Positions 18,002-29,382 of a stretch of 64,000 bases of DNA are shown in pieces. The translations under genes and the position numbers were made by a program. Source of the stretch: Narthecium ossifragum (Eukaryota; Streptophyta; Magnoliopsida; Dioscoreales; Nartheciaceae); the NCBI GenBank assembly GCA_963920575.1, contig OY986965.1, positions 17,996,957 to 18,060,956 of the forward strand. Direction: 5' to 3'. The notes under the pieces were generated by a model. The model did no database searches, was not told where the DNA came from, and saw only the letters and a program-made list of their open reading frames with translations. How positions within the stretch are numbered: the stretch's first letter is position 1; the number at the start of each line of letters is the position of its first letter.

Positions 18002-19631
18002 TAGGCCTATCATCGAATCGACTGAACACAACCATTCAAACCTGGACCAACCTACCTAGCCCCGGTCCTAAGGCTAATCCGAGCTTCCAAGCCCTTGGGA
18101 CGGTGATACAGCAGATCATCCACGCCCTAACCTTATGCAACTAATGCACAACCAGATGCAATGATCATACGCAGGAGAGAAGCTAAGCATGCATATGTGA
18201 CGATAAAGAACATGGTCAGGGCTCAGCACCCTGCCGCCCCAGGGTGGTGAACATGTAATATAGGCCAAGGAACTGCTGCAGTGGTAACCCCACCAACTGC
18301 AGTCTGTCCACAAAAGAATAGCATGTTACGGGAAGCAACCCTGGCAAACATGGTTAACAGTACAACATACTATCTACACATCCCGGGAGTCGTCACACTC
18401 CCGGTTTACCACTACCCCTCATTATGGGGAAAACATGCTCAAAGGTATGTACAAGTTATAAAGCGGTAAAGAAAACCGCACATACAAAGCCCCGCGGGCA
18501 AAATCCGACGAAAACACCTCACTGCGACTAAAAGGATCGATCTTTTCCAAAAAAGGATCGATCTTCTTAGCAAACAACGAGTTCCATCCCTGTCAAGCCA
18601 AAAAGGATCGATGTTCCTGGAAGATCGATCACCTTCGTGACCAAGGATCTCGTCCATGCCACCAAGCAAAAGATCGATCTTCTTCCACCGGAAGATCTAT
18701 TATGCACGGGCTAGGCACGATGCTCCAAGAATGATCGATCCTTCCTCAAGGAAGATCGATCTTCATGGGTTCTCTGTCGAAACGCTACCAAATCCCACAA
18801 AACTCTGGGATCTAGTAGTACGAAGGACCACGGGTCCAAAATTGGTACTTGCACTGAAAACCAACATGTATGCAAGGAGATCTACGTAAACAAAACACGC
18901 ACGGGCTAGGCACGAGGCTCCAAGAATGATCGATCCTTCCTCAAGGAAGATCGATCTTCATGGGTTCTCTGTCGAAACGCTACCAAATCCCACAAAACTC
19001 TGGGAGCTAGTAGTACGAAGGACCACGGGTCCAAAATTGGTACTTGCACTGAAAACCAACATGTATGCAAGGAGATCTACGTAAACAAAACACAGGAAAG
19101 CTCAAAACTCACAAAAACCGGAAAGCATCCCAACCTAGACGAAAACAGCTTCAATCTGCGCTGCTGAGCCTAGGATTGTCCTCAATCTCCTCCAAAATCT
19201 CGTCAGATCTGAGCTCAAGAACTACGGATTTCAAAAGGAGAAAAGAGAAGGAAGTTGCGTCCGTTTTATAGACGGACGAACCGACCTATGAATGATCGAT
19301 CTTTTCTAGATCGATCCTTCATGATCGATCTTAGCAAGAAAAGATCGATCATTTTGTGCAGAAAGCTAGACTTGGGCTAAAACACAAGCCCAAGTCCAGA
19401 TCTTTCGATCCCGGGTTCACCTAACCATTTCAAACAAACATTATCACAAACATGGTCAGTGTGTGCACACGCGGGTGTGAAACAAACTGACAAGGCACAA
19501 TTTACCAAATTGCCCTTGCGGCTCAAGAAACAATGTGATCCACCGGATCGCGCGCTCGAAGCGAAACAAGCAAGCGAGCCACGGGCCCGACCCGGGCGGT
19601 CGACCCAGGAGTAGAAGGACAGGTCCTCACA
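18002..19631 (-). repeat. LTR-T fragment (minus), 3' part missing
   Basis: It begins inside LTR-T at GCCTATCATCGAATCGACTG (matching 53787 on) and runs to the proper end GGTCCTCACA. About 0.7 kb of the LTR 3' end is missing. Element A gag resumes at 19632. It carries a GATCGATC cluster (18535-18760) and a 195-bp tandem duplication. Confidence 0.85.
18705..19094. repeat. Tandem duplication, two 195-bp units
   Basis: Unit 1 (18705-18899) and unit 2 (18900-19094) both run from CACGGGCTAGGCACGA to GTAAACAAAACAC. I see only about two differences (GATGCTCC/GAGGCTCC and GGGATCTAG/GGGAGCTAG). The unit is single in other LTR-T copies such as 56614-56780. It therefore duplicated recently in this copy. 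Confidence 0.93.
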
Positions 19632-20700
19632 TGTACCCTACAACCCAACTCCTCCACAACCCATTACTAGCCTCTTCATACCCCACCTGTATATGAACCG
19701 CCCCCTGACCCAATCCGTGAGCCACCCCTTGCTACCCGAATTCCCCATATGGAATTTCCCCGCTATGATGGTTCTATGGATCCTACTCATTGGATTCTCA
19801 AGGCGGAGTAGTTCTTCTCTTATCATCCTATCCATGAACGAGAGAAGGTCCGTTACGCGACTTATCACTTCGATGGAGATGCCCAGACATGGTACCAGCT
19901 TTCGAAGGATACGGATGAGTGCGCGACATGGCATACCTTCTAGCATGCCCTGCACTTGCACTATGGACCGATAACCTACGAGGACCCTATTGGTGAACTC
20001 ACTCGGATTCAGCAAGCTGGCTCGGTCTGAGACTACCAGATTGGGTTTGACCTATGAGGACACCATCGACAAACTCACTCGGATTTAGCAAGCTGGCTCG
20101 GTCTGAGACTAGCAGATTCGGTTTGACCAAGGTCTAGGTCGTGTCCCGCACTTGACTCGGGATGTTGTACTGAGTCTCTTCATTAGCGGACTGAAGCCGA
20201 CCATCAGGTACGACGTTCAGCTCGCTAGACGAGCCACCATAGCCGAGGCCATGAGCTACGCCAAGACTCATGAGGCGAAGCAGTACGTGATCCGGCAAAC
20301 TATGGCAAGGACGACGCCTGCACCTACCCGTCCTGCCCCCGCTGCCCGTACCTCGCCCGCGAACTGGAGTTTGAGTGCAACTAGAACTCCTAGTCAGATT
20401 GAAACTGTAGTCTGACCTAAACGGAGACAGCTATCCCTAGCTGAACTGCAACAACGGAGATCACAAGGACTCTGCTTCCAATGTGACGAGCCCTATACCC
20501 CGGGGCACTATTGCAAACAACTGTTGAACATCGAGATCATCAATGAGGAACCGGGCATAGAGGATGAATTTGAAGAACCGGCTCCACCTGAAGCTGAGTC
20601 AGGTGAAAACGACGTCCCAACTGAACCCGTCCCCTACATCACCTTCCATGCTATGGTCGGAACCCGCACATTGCAGACAATTCGAGTAAGAGGATCCATC
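19632..20700 (+). pseudogene. Element A gag, main part with knuckle
   Basis: Translation resumes as YNPTPPQP, then the gag domain (MEFPRYDGSMDPTHWILKAE, YHFDGDAQTWYQL, HYGPITYEDPIGELTRI, VLSLFISGLKPTIRYDV, YAKTHEAKQYVI). A knuckle CFQCDEPYTPGHYC (CX2CX7HXC) follows near 20473-20515. It is broken by in-frame stops and by a 76-bp tandem duplication (19975-20050 and 20051-20126) that shifts the frame. This is the structural protein of element A; it is non-functional here. Confidence 0.85.
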
Positions 20701-21178
20701 AATTGAATCCCGATCATCTTACTCATCGATTCAGGAAGTACGCACAACTTTCTGGTGGATCACCTTGGAACGAAGCTTGGACTCACGCCCAAGACTAACT
20801 CCGGATTCCATGTGACCATGGCCAGCGGTGAACGCTTGGAGTCCCGGGGAAGGTGTCCCAGGGTAGGCGTCCGTCTCCAGGGAGTCCTAGTCTACGTCGA
20901 CTTCTTCCTCTTACCTCTGCAGGATTGTGATGCAGTCCAAGGTGCACAGTGGTTACTAACCCTAGGAGACATCCAGATGAACCTCAAGGAGCTGAAGGTG
21001 AGATTCTATCTCAGCGAGGAGCAGATCGAGTTACAAGGGATAAAGGTACAATCACCTTCCATGATCTACTCGGAAGTCGCAACCCTACATAGCATCCATA
21101 GGGGAGATCAGGGATGGCTCTGTATGCTGAAGATCAGTCCAAACTCAGATCATCTAGACGGTCCAACCGGGATACTCT
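20701..21178 (+). pseudogene. Element A aspartic protease
   Basis: After a stop at 20704, the frame gives IPIILLIDSGSTHNFLVDHL, with the catalytic DSG triad of retroviral-type proteases. Then come FHVTMASGERL, VDFFLLPLQDCDAVQGAQWLLTLG and WQ/MNLKELKVRF, the usual protease C-terminal half in chromovirus pol. Open from 20755 to 21178. It processes gag-pol in intact relatives. Confidence 0.85.
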
Positions 21179-21199
21179 GAAGGGGACGTTCCCCTTGAC

Positions 21200-21895
21200 C
21201 CAGCTCTGGCCACCCTCTTGGAACATTACACCAAAGCTCTGGCCGCCCTCTTGGAACAGTACACCGACCTCTTCGCCGAGCCAACCGGGCTTGCTCATGC
21301 CCGGGAGCATGACCATCACATACCATTGAAGCATAGAGAAGGCCCAGTGAATGTGTGGCCCTATAGGTACCACCAATACCAGAAGACGGAGATAGAACAA
21401 CACATGGCTGCCCTACTCAAGAAAGGCGTCATACGTACTTCATGTAGCCCTACTCATCACCGGTCCTACTAGTCAAAAAGCAGGGTAGATCGTGACGCAT
21501 GTGCATTGATTACCGAGCTCTCAACAAAGCATCCGTCAAAGATAAGTTCACTATTCCCGTAATTGACGAGTTGCTGGATGAACTTCACAACGCAGCCATC
21601 TTCTACAAGCTAGATCTACGTTTCGAGTATCACCAGATCCGGATTTACTTGCCAGATGTTGAAAAAACCGCCTTCTGTACACATTATGGGTACTATGAGT
21701 TCCTTGTCATGTCGTTTGGGCTGACCAATGTCGCCTCTACCTTCCAGGCATTGATGAACTCCATCTTCGAGCCCTTGCTCCATAGGTCTATCCTAGTCTT
21801 CTTTGATGATATACTAATCTATAGCCAGAGTATGCAGGAGCATCTGGGCCATTTGGTCACCGTCTTCACCATCCTAAGAGAACATCAACTTCTCT
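21200..21895 (+). pseudogene. Element A reverse transcriptase, N-terminal part
   Basis: EQYTDLFAEPTGL, PYRYHQYQKTEIE and MAALLKKGVI, a short damaged stretch near 21470-21498, then [57 protein letters not shown] and the catalytic box [10 protein letters not shown]. It ends in ILREHQLL exactly where a solo LTR-T was inserted; TCTCT is duplicated. The frame resumes as LRKDKCQF at 24402. Confidence 0.88.
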
Positions 21896-24396
21896 TGTGA
21901 GGACCCGTCCCTCTACTCCTGGGTCAAACGGCTGGGTCGGGTCCGTGGCTCGTTGGTTTGCTTCGCGTCGAGCGCGCGATCCAGTGGATCGCATTGTTTC
22001 TTGGGCCACAAGGGCAATTTGGTAAATTGCGCCTTGTTGGTTTGTTTCACACCCGCGTGTGCACACATTGACCTTGTATGTGTTAGTGCTTGTTTAGAAT
22101 GGTTAGGTGGATCCGAGATCGGAAGATCTGAGCTTGGGCTCATGTTTTAGCCCAAGTTTGCCTTTCTGGGCGAAGGAGATCGATCTAAATTGCTAATGAG
22201 ATCGATCTGACCTTGCTAACCAGATCGATCTGACATGCTTTGGAGATCGATCGCTTAGTGCAGAAGGTCTTTGGGCTGTTGGCGGCTCGGGAGCGATCGA
22301 TCGGACTCGAGTCGGTTGGTTTTCTGCTTCGCGAGGACGGCCGTCATTGGCTGTCGCTCTCTCCTGTCAGAGGGGGAGGACTTTCCCTCCCCTCCTTTCT
22401 CTTTTTCCCCCTTCCCCCGGCTTTCCCCTTCCCCTTTTCCCTTCTTTTCTTCCTCCTTCTCCTTTCTTCTTCCTTCTTCTTTCTTCTCCCGTGGCTCTGC
22501 TTTCTTCCCCTGTTTCCGGCAGCGAGCTTCTTCTCTTCCTTTCTCCCTCTTCCGACCATCATTTTGGGTGGTCTAAGGCTCGTTGGATCCGTGGCAACGA
22601 GAGGAAGGCCCCTGGTGTGGTTTGGACGCTTGTTGGTGACTGGTTGTGAGGGATCAGCCGAGGAAAGCGTTCTTCGGTAAAGTTCTTCTACCTACTGTGT
22701 TCTTTAATGGGTTTCTTTAGATCTAGCCGTTGGATCTTGTTGATCTTTGTCTTGTTGGTTTCCTCATGCCTAGTAGAATTTCTGATATGAGTTTTATGAT
22801 CTTTGGTTGAGAGTTTAGTAGGTTTTATGCATAATTAAGCTCGGATTCTCTGTTTTCTGCTGTTCTTGAATAACAGCCGGCTTGCGGCGAGTTTTTCGGC
22901 CGGTACGTACATGATCCTGGGTTGTGATGACCATAAGAGTTGTAGATCTTTGAATCTACTCTCTAACCCAACTGATTTCATAGTTTGTCGATTTTCCTAC
23001 GATTTGTTATGAATTGTTTACTGGAGGGCTGCGTTGCAGCAATTAATTGGTAAGTTAGTTTGATTAGCGGTTGTGATTAGTGTTTTCCCGTTAATCCAAC
23101 CGTTGGATGATTATGGATTTTGGATATGTTGATCCTGGTATGTACCCCTACTGATGGTTAAGTTGGATCTTGAATCCAACGTCGTTTGGACGTCCGATCG
23201 ACGGGATCAATTAGCCCCTAAGTAGAGGCTTTGGGTGTTTTGAATATAATATTATATTTTGGAATATAATATTATATTGTTTACTGTTCATCATCGTTTT
23301 CGGGGTTGCTTTCCGTTGCAGGAGTCCACGGTTGACGGTCGCGGTACCGTCGTAATGCCGGGACCCGCTGCGGATCGGCTGGCAGCGGTCGGTGGTACCG
23401 CTGCAGCGATCCGGTTGACTTATATGATGTTTCTCATACTGTTGCATGCTTTACTTCTTATCTGTGTATGTTCATAGCATACATTTTTCCTGTTGTGCAT
23501 TAGTTGCATTGGTTAGGGCGTGGGTGATCTGTGGGTCGCCCTCCCGAGGCTGGAAGCTCGGACCTAGCCCTAGGACCGAGGTTGGGTAGTTTGGACCCGG
23601 TTTGAATTGTAGTGTCCAGTCGATTCGATGATAGGCTTAGATGACTGGTGCACTTGTTGCTTGATGATTGCAGATGTCGTGTCGGCCTCGAGCCAGACGT
23701 TGTGAGTGCAAACCGGTGTCCGGGTCATTGTCTCTTGGGGGGAAGAGGTGCCTACCCAGCGGTGTGGTTGCCCGCCTAGCAGAGTCTGGTGCCTGCTAGT
23801 GAGAGGGCAGTGTGGTTCCTGACTCGCTGAGGGAAACCCAGTATGTGACCAGTTCGGCTGGAAGACCATGACTGAGGCCTCCCTTCAGGGACACCGGCGA
23901 AGGGTTATGGGACCCTTGCGGCACACCCGAGTCTTACCTGAGGGCGACACTGTTGCGTTTCCCTCTTCCTTATGTGTGTCATATTGTAGATACCTATTGA
24001 GCTTAGTGCTCACACCTACTCGGGTTGCGTTTTGCAGGTGCAGGCGTCAGTTCTTCCTCTGTGGCCCAAACCGGGCAGTTGGTCGACGGTGTGGCGGCAC
24101 CTGATGGACTTTGAGAGGTGGCGATCTTTACTGCTTTTACCTTTGATAGATAGTCTCCTACGGGAGTAATGTTGTATTTGGATCTTCCCCTCTCCGAGGA
24201 TATGTATATTAAACACTTTGAGTTTTAAATCTGTGGTTCGATATTGTTAAATTGTTGTTTTAAATTGAGGGTGCTTTTGGTGAATTGCTAGGGAGATCAA
24301 TAGGTTAGAGGGAACCCTCGCCGTCTTTTTCCGTGTTTGTAGGTTCCGGTTCGCTTCGCCCGGCCCGGTTGGGCTTTCGCGGGTCGGGGTGCGACA
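21896..24396 (+). mobile_element. Solo LTR, family T (plus), TSD TCTCT
   Basis: A 2,501 bp unit from TGTGAGGACCCG to GGGTCGGGGTGCGACA. TCTCT lies at 21891-21895 and 24397-24401. Deleting the unit restores the RT reading of element A without loss of a codon. It holds a GATC-rich block (22180-22305), a pyrimidine-rich tract (22370-22560), and two copies of the palindrome AATATAATATTATATT (23243-23278). No ORF of note. Confidence 0.95.
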
Positions 24397-24401
24397 TCTC
24401 T

Positions 24402-24617
24402 TAAGGAAGGACAAGTGTCAATTTGGGCAGCATCAAGTCTGTTACTTAGGCCATGTCGTCTCCCCTAAAGGCGTGGCCATGAATGCTGACAAGATCGCTA
24501 CCATGATGAATTGGCCGCCCCCTACTACTGTCAAGGAGTTGCACGAATTTCTCGATCTTATCGGCTACTATCGGAAGTTCGTATATCACTACGGGACGAT
24601 TGCAAGACCATTGACGT
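24402..24617 (+). pseudogene. Element A reverse transcriptase, thumb/connection part
   Basis: Continues directly from 21895: [65 protein letters not shown]. It stops at 24617 where a minus-strand LTR-T begins. The reading then continues at 30711 with VLKKDNVQW. Confidence 0.9.
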
Positions 24618-25931
24618 TGTCGTGCCCTGGCCCGCGAAAGCCCAACCGGACCGGTACGTGAATCAGATTCTAACAAATTGCGGAAAATTTTTCACGAGGG
24701 TTCTCTCTAACCTATTGGTCTCCCTAAGCAGTTCAGCCAACACCCTCAATTAACAATTCTATAATTTACAAAAACCTCAAACTGAATATTACAAATCCAA
24801 AAAGCTATTCTACAAAACCTCGAAGAGGGGAAATCAGGTAAAAACATTTACACACTCCCGTAGGATGCTAACTATACAAGGGGACAAAAGCTGAAAGGGG
24901 AGATCACCACTCCTCGAACTCCGCTAGGCGCCACCGCACGGGCGACCAACTGCCCGGTAGGGGCCACCGAAGAGGAGGTAATACCTGCACCTGCAAAACA
25001 CAGCCCGGGTAGGAATGAGCAATTAAGCTCATCAGGGAAAGTACACTACGGCACACAGAAGGAAAAGGGAAACACAATAGTGTCGTCCTCTAGCAAGGCT
25101 TGGGTATACACAGGAGCCCCATAACCCGACCTTGTGTCCCTGAGGTCCACGGTCATGATCTTCCAGAAGAACTGGTCACCTGACGGGTCATGTTCAGTAA
25201 GCAGGAAACCAACACTACTGACTCACAAGCAGGAAACCGACACTGCTGGCAGGAAATGGTACCGCTAAGTAGGCACACTCTCTACTCAAGAGTCGTCAGA
25301 ATTGGACACTAGCTACACCTCAGAACCCGACTATAGTCCGACATGACCTCTAAAATCATTAATCAACAGGTGTTCGAGTTATCTAGGCCTATCATCGAAA
25401 TCGACTGAACACCACCATTCAAACCTGGACCAAGCTACCCAACCCCGGTGCTAGGGCTAAATCCGAGCTTCCAAGCCTCGGGACGGCGATCCATAGATCG
25501 TCCACGCCCTAACCTTATGCAACTAATGCACAGTCAGATGCATGCTGTGCACATACGCAGGAAAGCAGATAAGCATGTAACATATGTGACGATTAAATAA
25601 ACAAGGTTTGGGCTCGGCATCCTGCCGGCTGATATCGCTCAAATGTGTCACGCACAGCGGTCGCGGTGCAGTACAACATATGAGAGGTCGAACCCACAGA
25701 GAGACAGGCAGGAAAAATCTAAAAATACAGATAACAATATATCGAAAACAATCAAGAGCGTAAAAGTTAAGAAGGTAGATAAAAGATGTAATGATAAGAT
25801 AAAGTTAACGAAAGAAATCAAAATTTGAATGAGACTAGGCTTCTGGAATCACTTCACTCGGATTAAGGTTCTTCTCTTCTCAATGGTTCATATGATACTC
25901 AGTTAAGGGATTCACATCCCAATCACCTTAA

Positions 25932-27510
25932 AGTCACTAGGCGTATGGCCATCTACATGATCAGCCTCTGCATGGTTCTCCTCTATACGGTCCTCTTCTT
26001 CAACAGCGATGTGCTCTTGTGAAGGGCTTTTTGTTGTTTTCCCACTTCTTGTAGTTATGGCGTTTATCTCCATCACATTATTTTGCTCAGTACTGGATAC
26101 CTGCGTTTGTTGAGGTTGAGCTAGAAACTTCCCTCGTTCATGCACGCTCAAAGAATTTTTCAGCTTCGTGATCTGGCTCTTGATCTGTTGAACATCCTCC
26201 TTTCTTTCCTTAGATTCCTGCACAATCATGGATTTCAATTCATGTAAAATGTCATTAAATGTAGGCCTAGGAAAACCAGATGTATTATAAGGAGGGTTAG
26301 AAAAAGGCTTATTAGGTGGCGGTTTATGATGCTCGTTGCTTTGTGGAGCATTCGACTTCCAGCTAAAGTTCGGATGCTCTCGCCATCCTGGATTATACGT
26401 CTCTGAATAGGGAGTGTACGGCCTCCTGAATCCGCCTACAGCGTTGCAATGCTCGTCGTACACACCTCTCATCTCAACATAGATGGGGCAATCATCAATC
26501 TGGTGGTCCGCGCCTTGACAGATCGCACATGGCCCAACCGGCCTTGTAGGTTCATTGTATGGAGAGGTCCGGGCAGCCATCATATCTTTGGTCTTTAATA
26601 GCTCCAGTTCTCTTGTTAGACTCTCCACTTTAGCCTTAAGTGCATCCTCCTCCCGCAGCTGATAAATTCCTCCACCTTGTTGCTGCGGTGGTGGTCTGGC
26701 CCTGTTTGTACTTTCTGTTGCATTCGGTCCAGTCCATGTATGAGTTTTCTCAGCAAGCTCAGTCAAGTATTCAACTGCTGCATCAGGATCTTTTTGCAAA
26801 AATTGACCATTGCACATCATCTCAACAAATTGACGTTCTCTAACAGTTAAACCATCATAGAAATAACTAACAAGACGCCAACTTTCATATCCATGATGAG
26901 GACATAAATTCAATATGTCTTTAAATCGTTCCCATGCATGATACAAAGTTGCACTATCCTTCTGTGTGAAGGTCGAAATCTGTCTCTTAAGTGCATTGGT
27001 CTTGTGCTGTGGGAAATACTTGTTGAAAAATATCTGTGTCATTTCACCCCAAGATCCTATAGATCGTGGCCTCAAGGAATATAACCAACTCTTCGCTTTA
27101 TCCTTCAATGAGAAGGGAAAGAACTTAAGTCGGATCATATCTAGTGCACCTGGTTGGCGATGGAAGGTCACTACTACTTCCTCAAACTCCATAATATGCA
27201 CATATGGATTTTCATTTTCCAACCCACGAAAGGTAGGAAGCAACTGAATCATGCCAGGTTTAAAGTCAACATGTGCTCCATTAGGTGGAAACATGATGCA
27301 TGAAGGTGTAGCAGTGCGTGTGGGATACAAATATTCTTGCAAACTCCTAGAAGGTTGTTCTTCTTCGTGCTCAACCATAATGAAAATATGATGTGAAGTT
27401 TGTGACTGTGCGTTAAAGAGATTAGCAATATATGTCTCACTATCAGAAGTTTCAGAATCACCCTCGGGGCCTCTAGCAAATCTGCCTAGTTCATCTCTAT
27501 ACCGAGGTAT
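25932..27510 (-). pseudogene. E3 gag, long open frame lacking its start codon
   Basis: Open from upstream of 27510 to the deletion junction, ending FKVIGM where the last residues come from LTR sequence. The order is IPRYRDELGRFARGPEG (N-terminus), the capsid region (MIQLLPTFRGLENENP, WLYSLRPRSIGSWGEM, CPHHGYESWRLVSYFYDGL), a coiled stretch, the knuckle CAICQGADHQIDDC (CX2CX4HX4C), a Pro/Asn-rich linker and the ITTRSGKTT tail. Where E1 has ATG (MPRY), E3 has ATA at 27508-27510. The next ATG is at 27378 (MVEHEEEQ). It is unusually well preserved for a dead copy. Confidence 0.88.
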
Positions 27511-27762
27511 ACACCACCAAACACGCAATCCAAAAGATGCAAACCAACTAAAGAAAGTAAGCAAAAACAATAGTTGAAACTAAGCTTACTAACTAAAACC
27601 GAATAAAAGAAAACAATCCTAATAGAGAAGAAAAATCAGAGCCGAAATAAAGAAATAAAAACTAAAGAAAATGAAAAAAGTTACCGCTTTTGATGTCTAC
27701 AATCACTGTAATATGATTCTGGCGCTTTTCTACACCGTCTCCCCGGCAACGGCGCCAATTTT

Positions 27763-29382
27763 TGATATCGCTCAAATGTGTCATGCACAGCGGTCGCGGT
27801 GCAGTACATCCTAAGAGAGGTCGAACCCACAGAGAGACAAGCAGGAAAGATCCAGAAATACAGATAACAATATATCGAAAACAATCAAGAGCGTAAAAGT
27901 TCAGAAGATAGATAAAAGATGTAGTGATAAGATAAAGTTAACGAAAGAAATCAAGATTTGAATGAGGCTAGGCTTCTGAAATCACTTCACTCGGATTAAG
28001 GTTCTTTTCTTCTCAATGGTTCATATGATATTCAGTTAAGGGATTCACATCCCAATCACCTTAACCGGAAGATATGAAACTATAAACCTAACAAAATATA
28101 TAAATGTCTCTTCCTACGATTGATTCTTCCTTATTATAGTTCTAACTTCATCCAACCCAAACCTAAAAGTACACGATACCGGCTGTCACTACAGGCAACG
28201 CGCAGCAAAAGTTCATCGGGACAAAGCCCTAACTCTATCTAACCAGATCTCGAAAAATACACAATACCGACTCTCACAATCGGCAATGCATAACAAAGAT
28301 TCCTCAGGATAGAGCCCCAACCTTGTCTTACCAGATCCCTAAGAATACACAATACCAGCTATCACTACGGGCAATGCATAGCAAAGGTCTCATGAGACTC
28401 GGTAGGAGAATCAAAAGAGATTACTATTGGATTATAAGATCATGATAGAAGCATGACTGGATTCATAATATTAATCATCCACATAGAAATCTATAATGTG
28501 AAAATAGTCTTTGAAGATCCAATATATAGAAAAGAGTTTAACAATAAAGATTAAAACTATGATCCATTATTGGAGAAGAAGTCCTAGTCCTTGCTAGATC
28601 ATCCGTCCGCCATGCCCGCGGATTACTCGACTATGGATGGAGATTCCTTCATCTTCTTCCTTTGGGAAACGTCCCGAAAAGAGCCTCCAAAAACGTCAAG
28701 GAACTCCCCTTTGATTAACCCTAAGTTTCCTATTTATAGCTCAAAGTCTCTCCATCCTCGGATTAGATCTAAACCGTTGATTTTCTTCACTGGGAAAGTA
28801 GGATCGATCCAACTCTAGGTGTAGGATCGATCCGACTCATCAAAATCTTCAATTTCTGGCTACGCCCGAGTCGGATCGATCGGACTATCGGTGTCGGATC
28901 GATCGGACTCAGTAGGATGGATGGAGGGATCGATCGGACTGTGTACAGCTGAAAAAAATACGTTATGTCAGGTTTTTGCATAGTCGGATCGATCGGACTA
29001 TGGGTGTAGGATCGATCGGACTTTCCAGCGTATTTACTGTTTTGTCATCCAGACTGCGCCATTGGTACTAAAATTGCCGTAACTTCCTCTACGAAACTCG
29101 GAATCACGAACCGTAAAATTCTCCAGAATCTAGACTTGAAGAGATTTCCAACCATATATGACACATCATCTGGTTCTTCATGAGCAGGTACAGTTTAATT
29201 TTTGAAGTTGATCCATATACTCTTTTCAGCTTCTTTTAGCTCCAATTTCCTGCATTTTCCAAACAACTATGTGAAGCAACATATAGATATAAAAATAGTA
29301 GTAAAAATGTTGATTAAGGATAATAATCTAGCAATTAAGATGGTTATAAGGTTGTTCAGAGTGGACTTTCATGCACTCATCA
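27763..29382 (-). repeat. E3 5' LTR (minus)
   Basis: TGATATCGCTCAAATG...CATGCACTCATCA in plus coordinates. On the minus strand there is a TATA box TATAAATA (28731-28738) with GATCGATC sites upstream at 28802, 28825, 28874, 28897, 28928, 28987 and 29010. Three pairs are exactly 23 bp apart. It is homologous to the E1 and E2 LTRs. An open frame at 28591-28818 is incidental. Confidence 0.92.

Larger units (their letters stand above)
25630..29382 (-). mobile_element. Athila-like element E3 with large internal deletion, TSD CCGGC
   Basis: Right (5') LTR 27763-29382 is complete (1,620 bp). The left (3') LTR remnant is only 25630-25931. Between them lie the PBS (27740-27757) and gag. The pol genes and most of the 3' LTR are gone, with the junction at CCTTAA (25926-25931). 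CCGGC is present at 25625-25629 and 29383-29387, and LTR-T is continuous across it. The deletion thus occurred after insertion. Confidence 0.93.
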
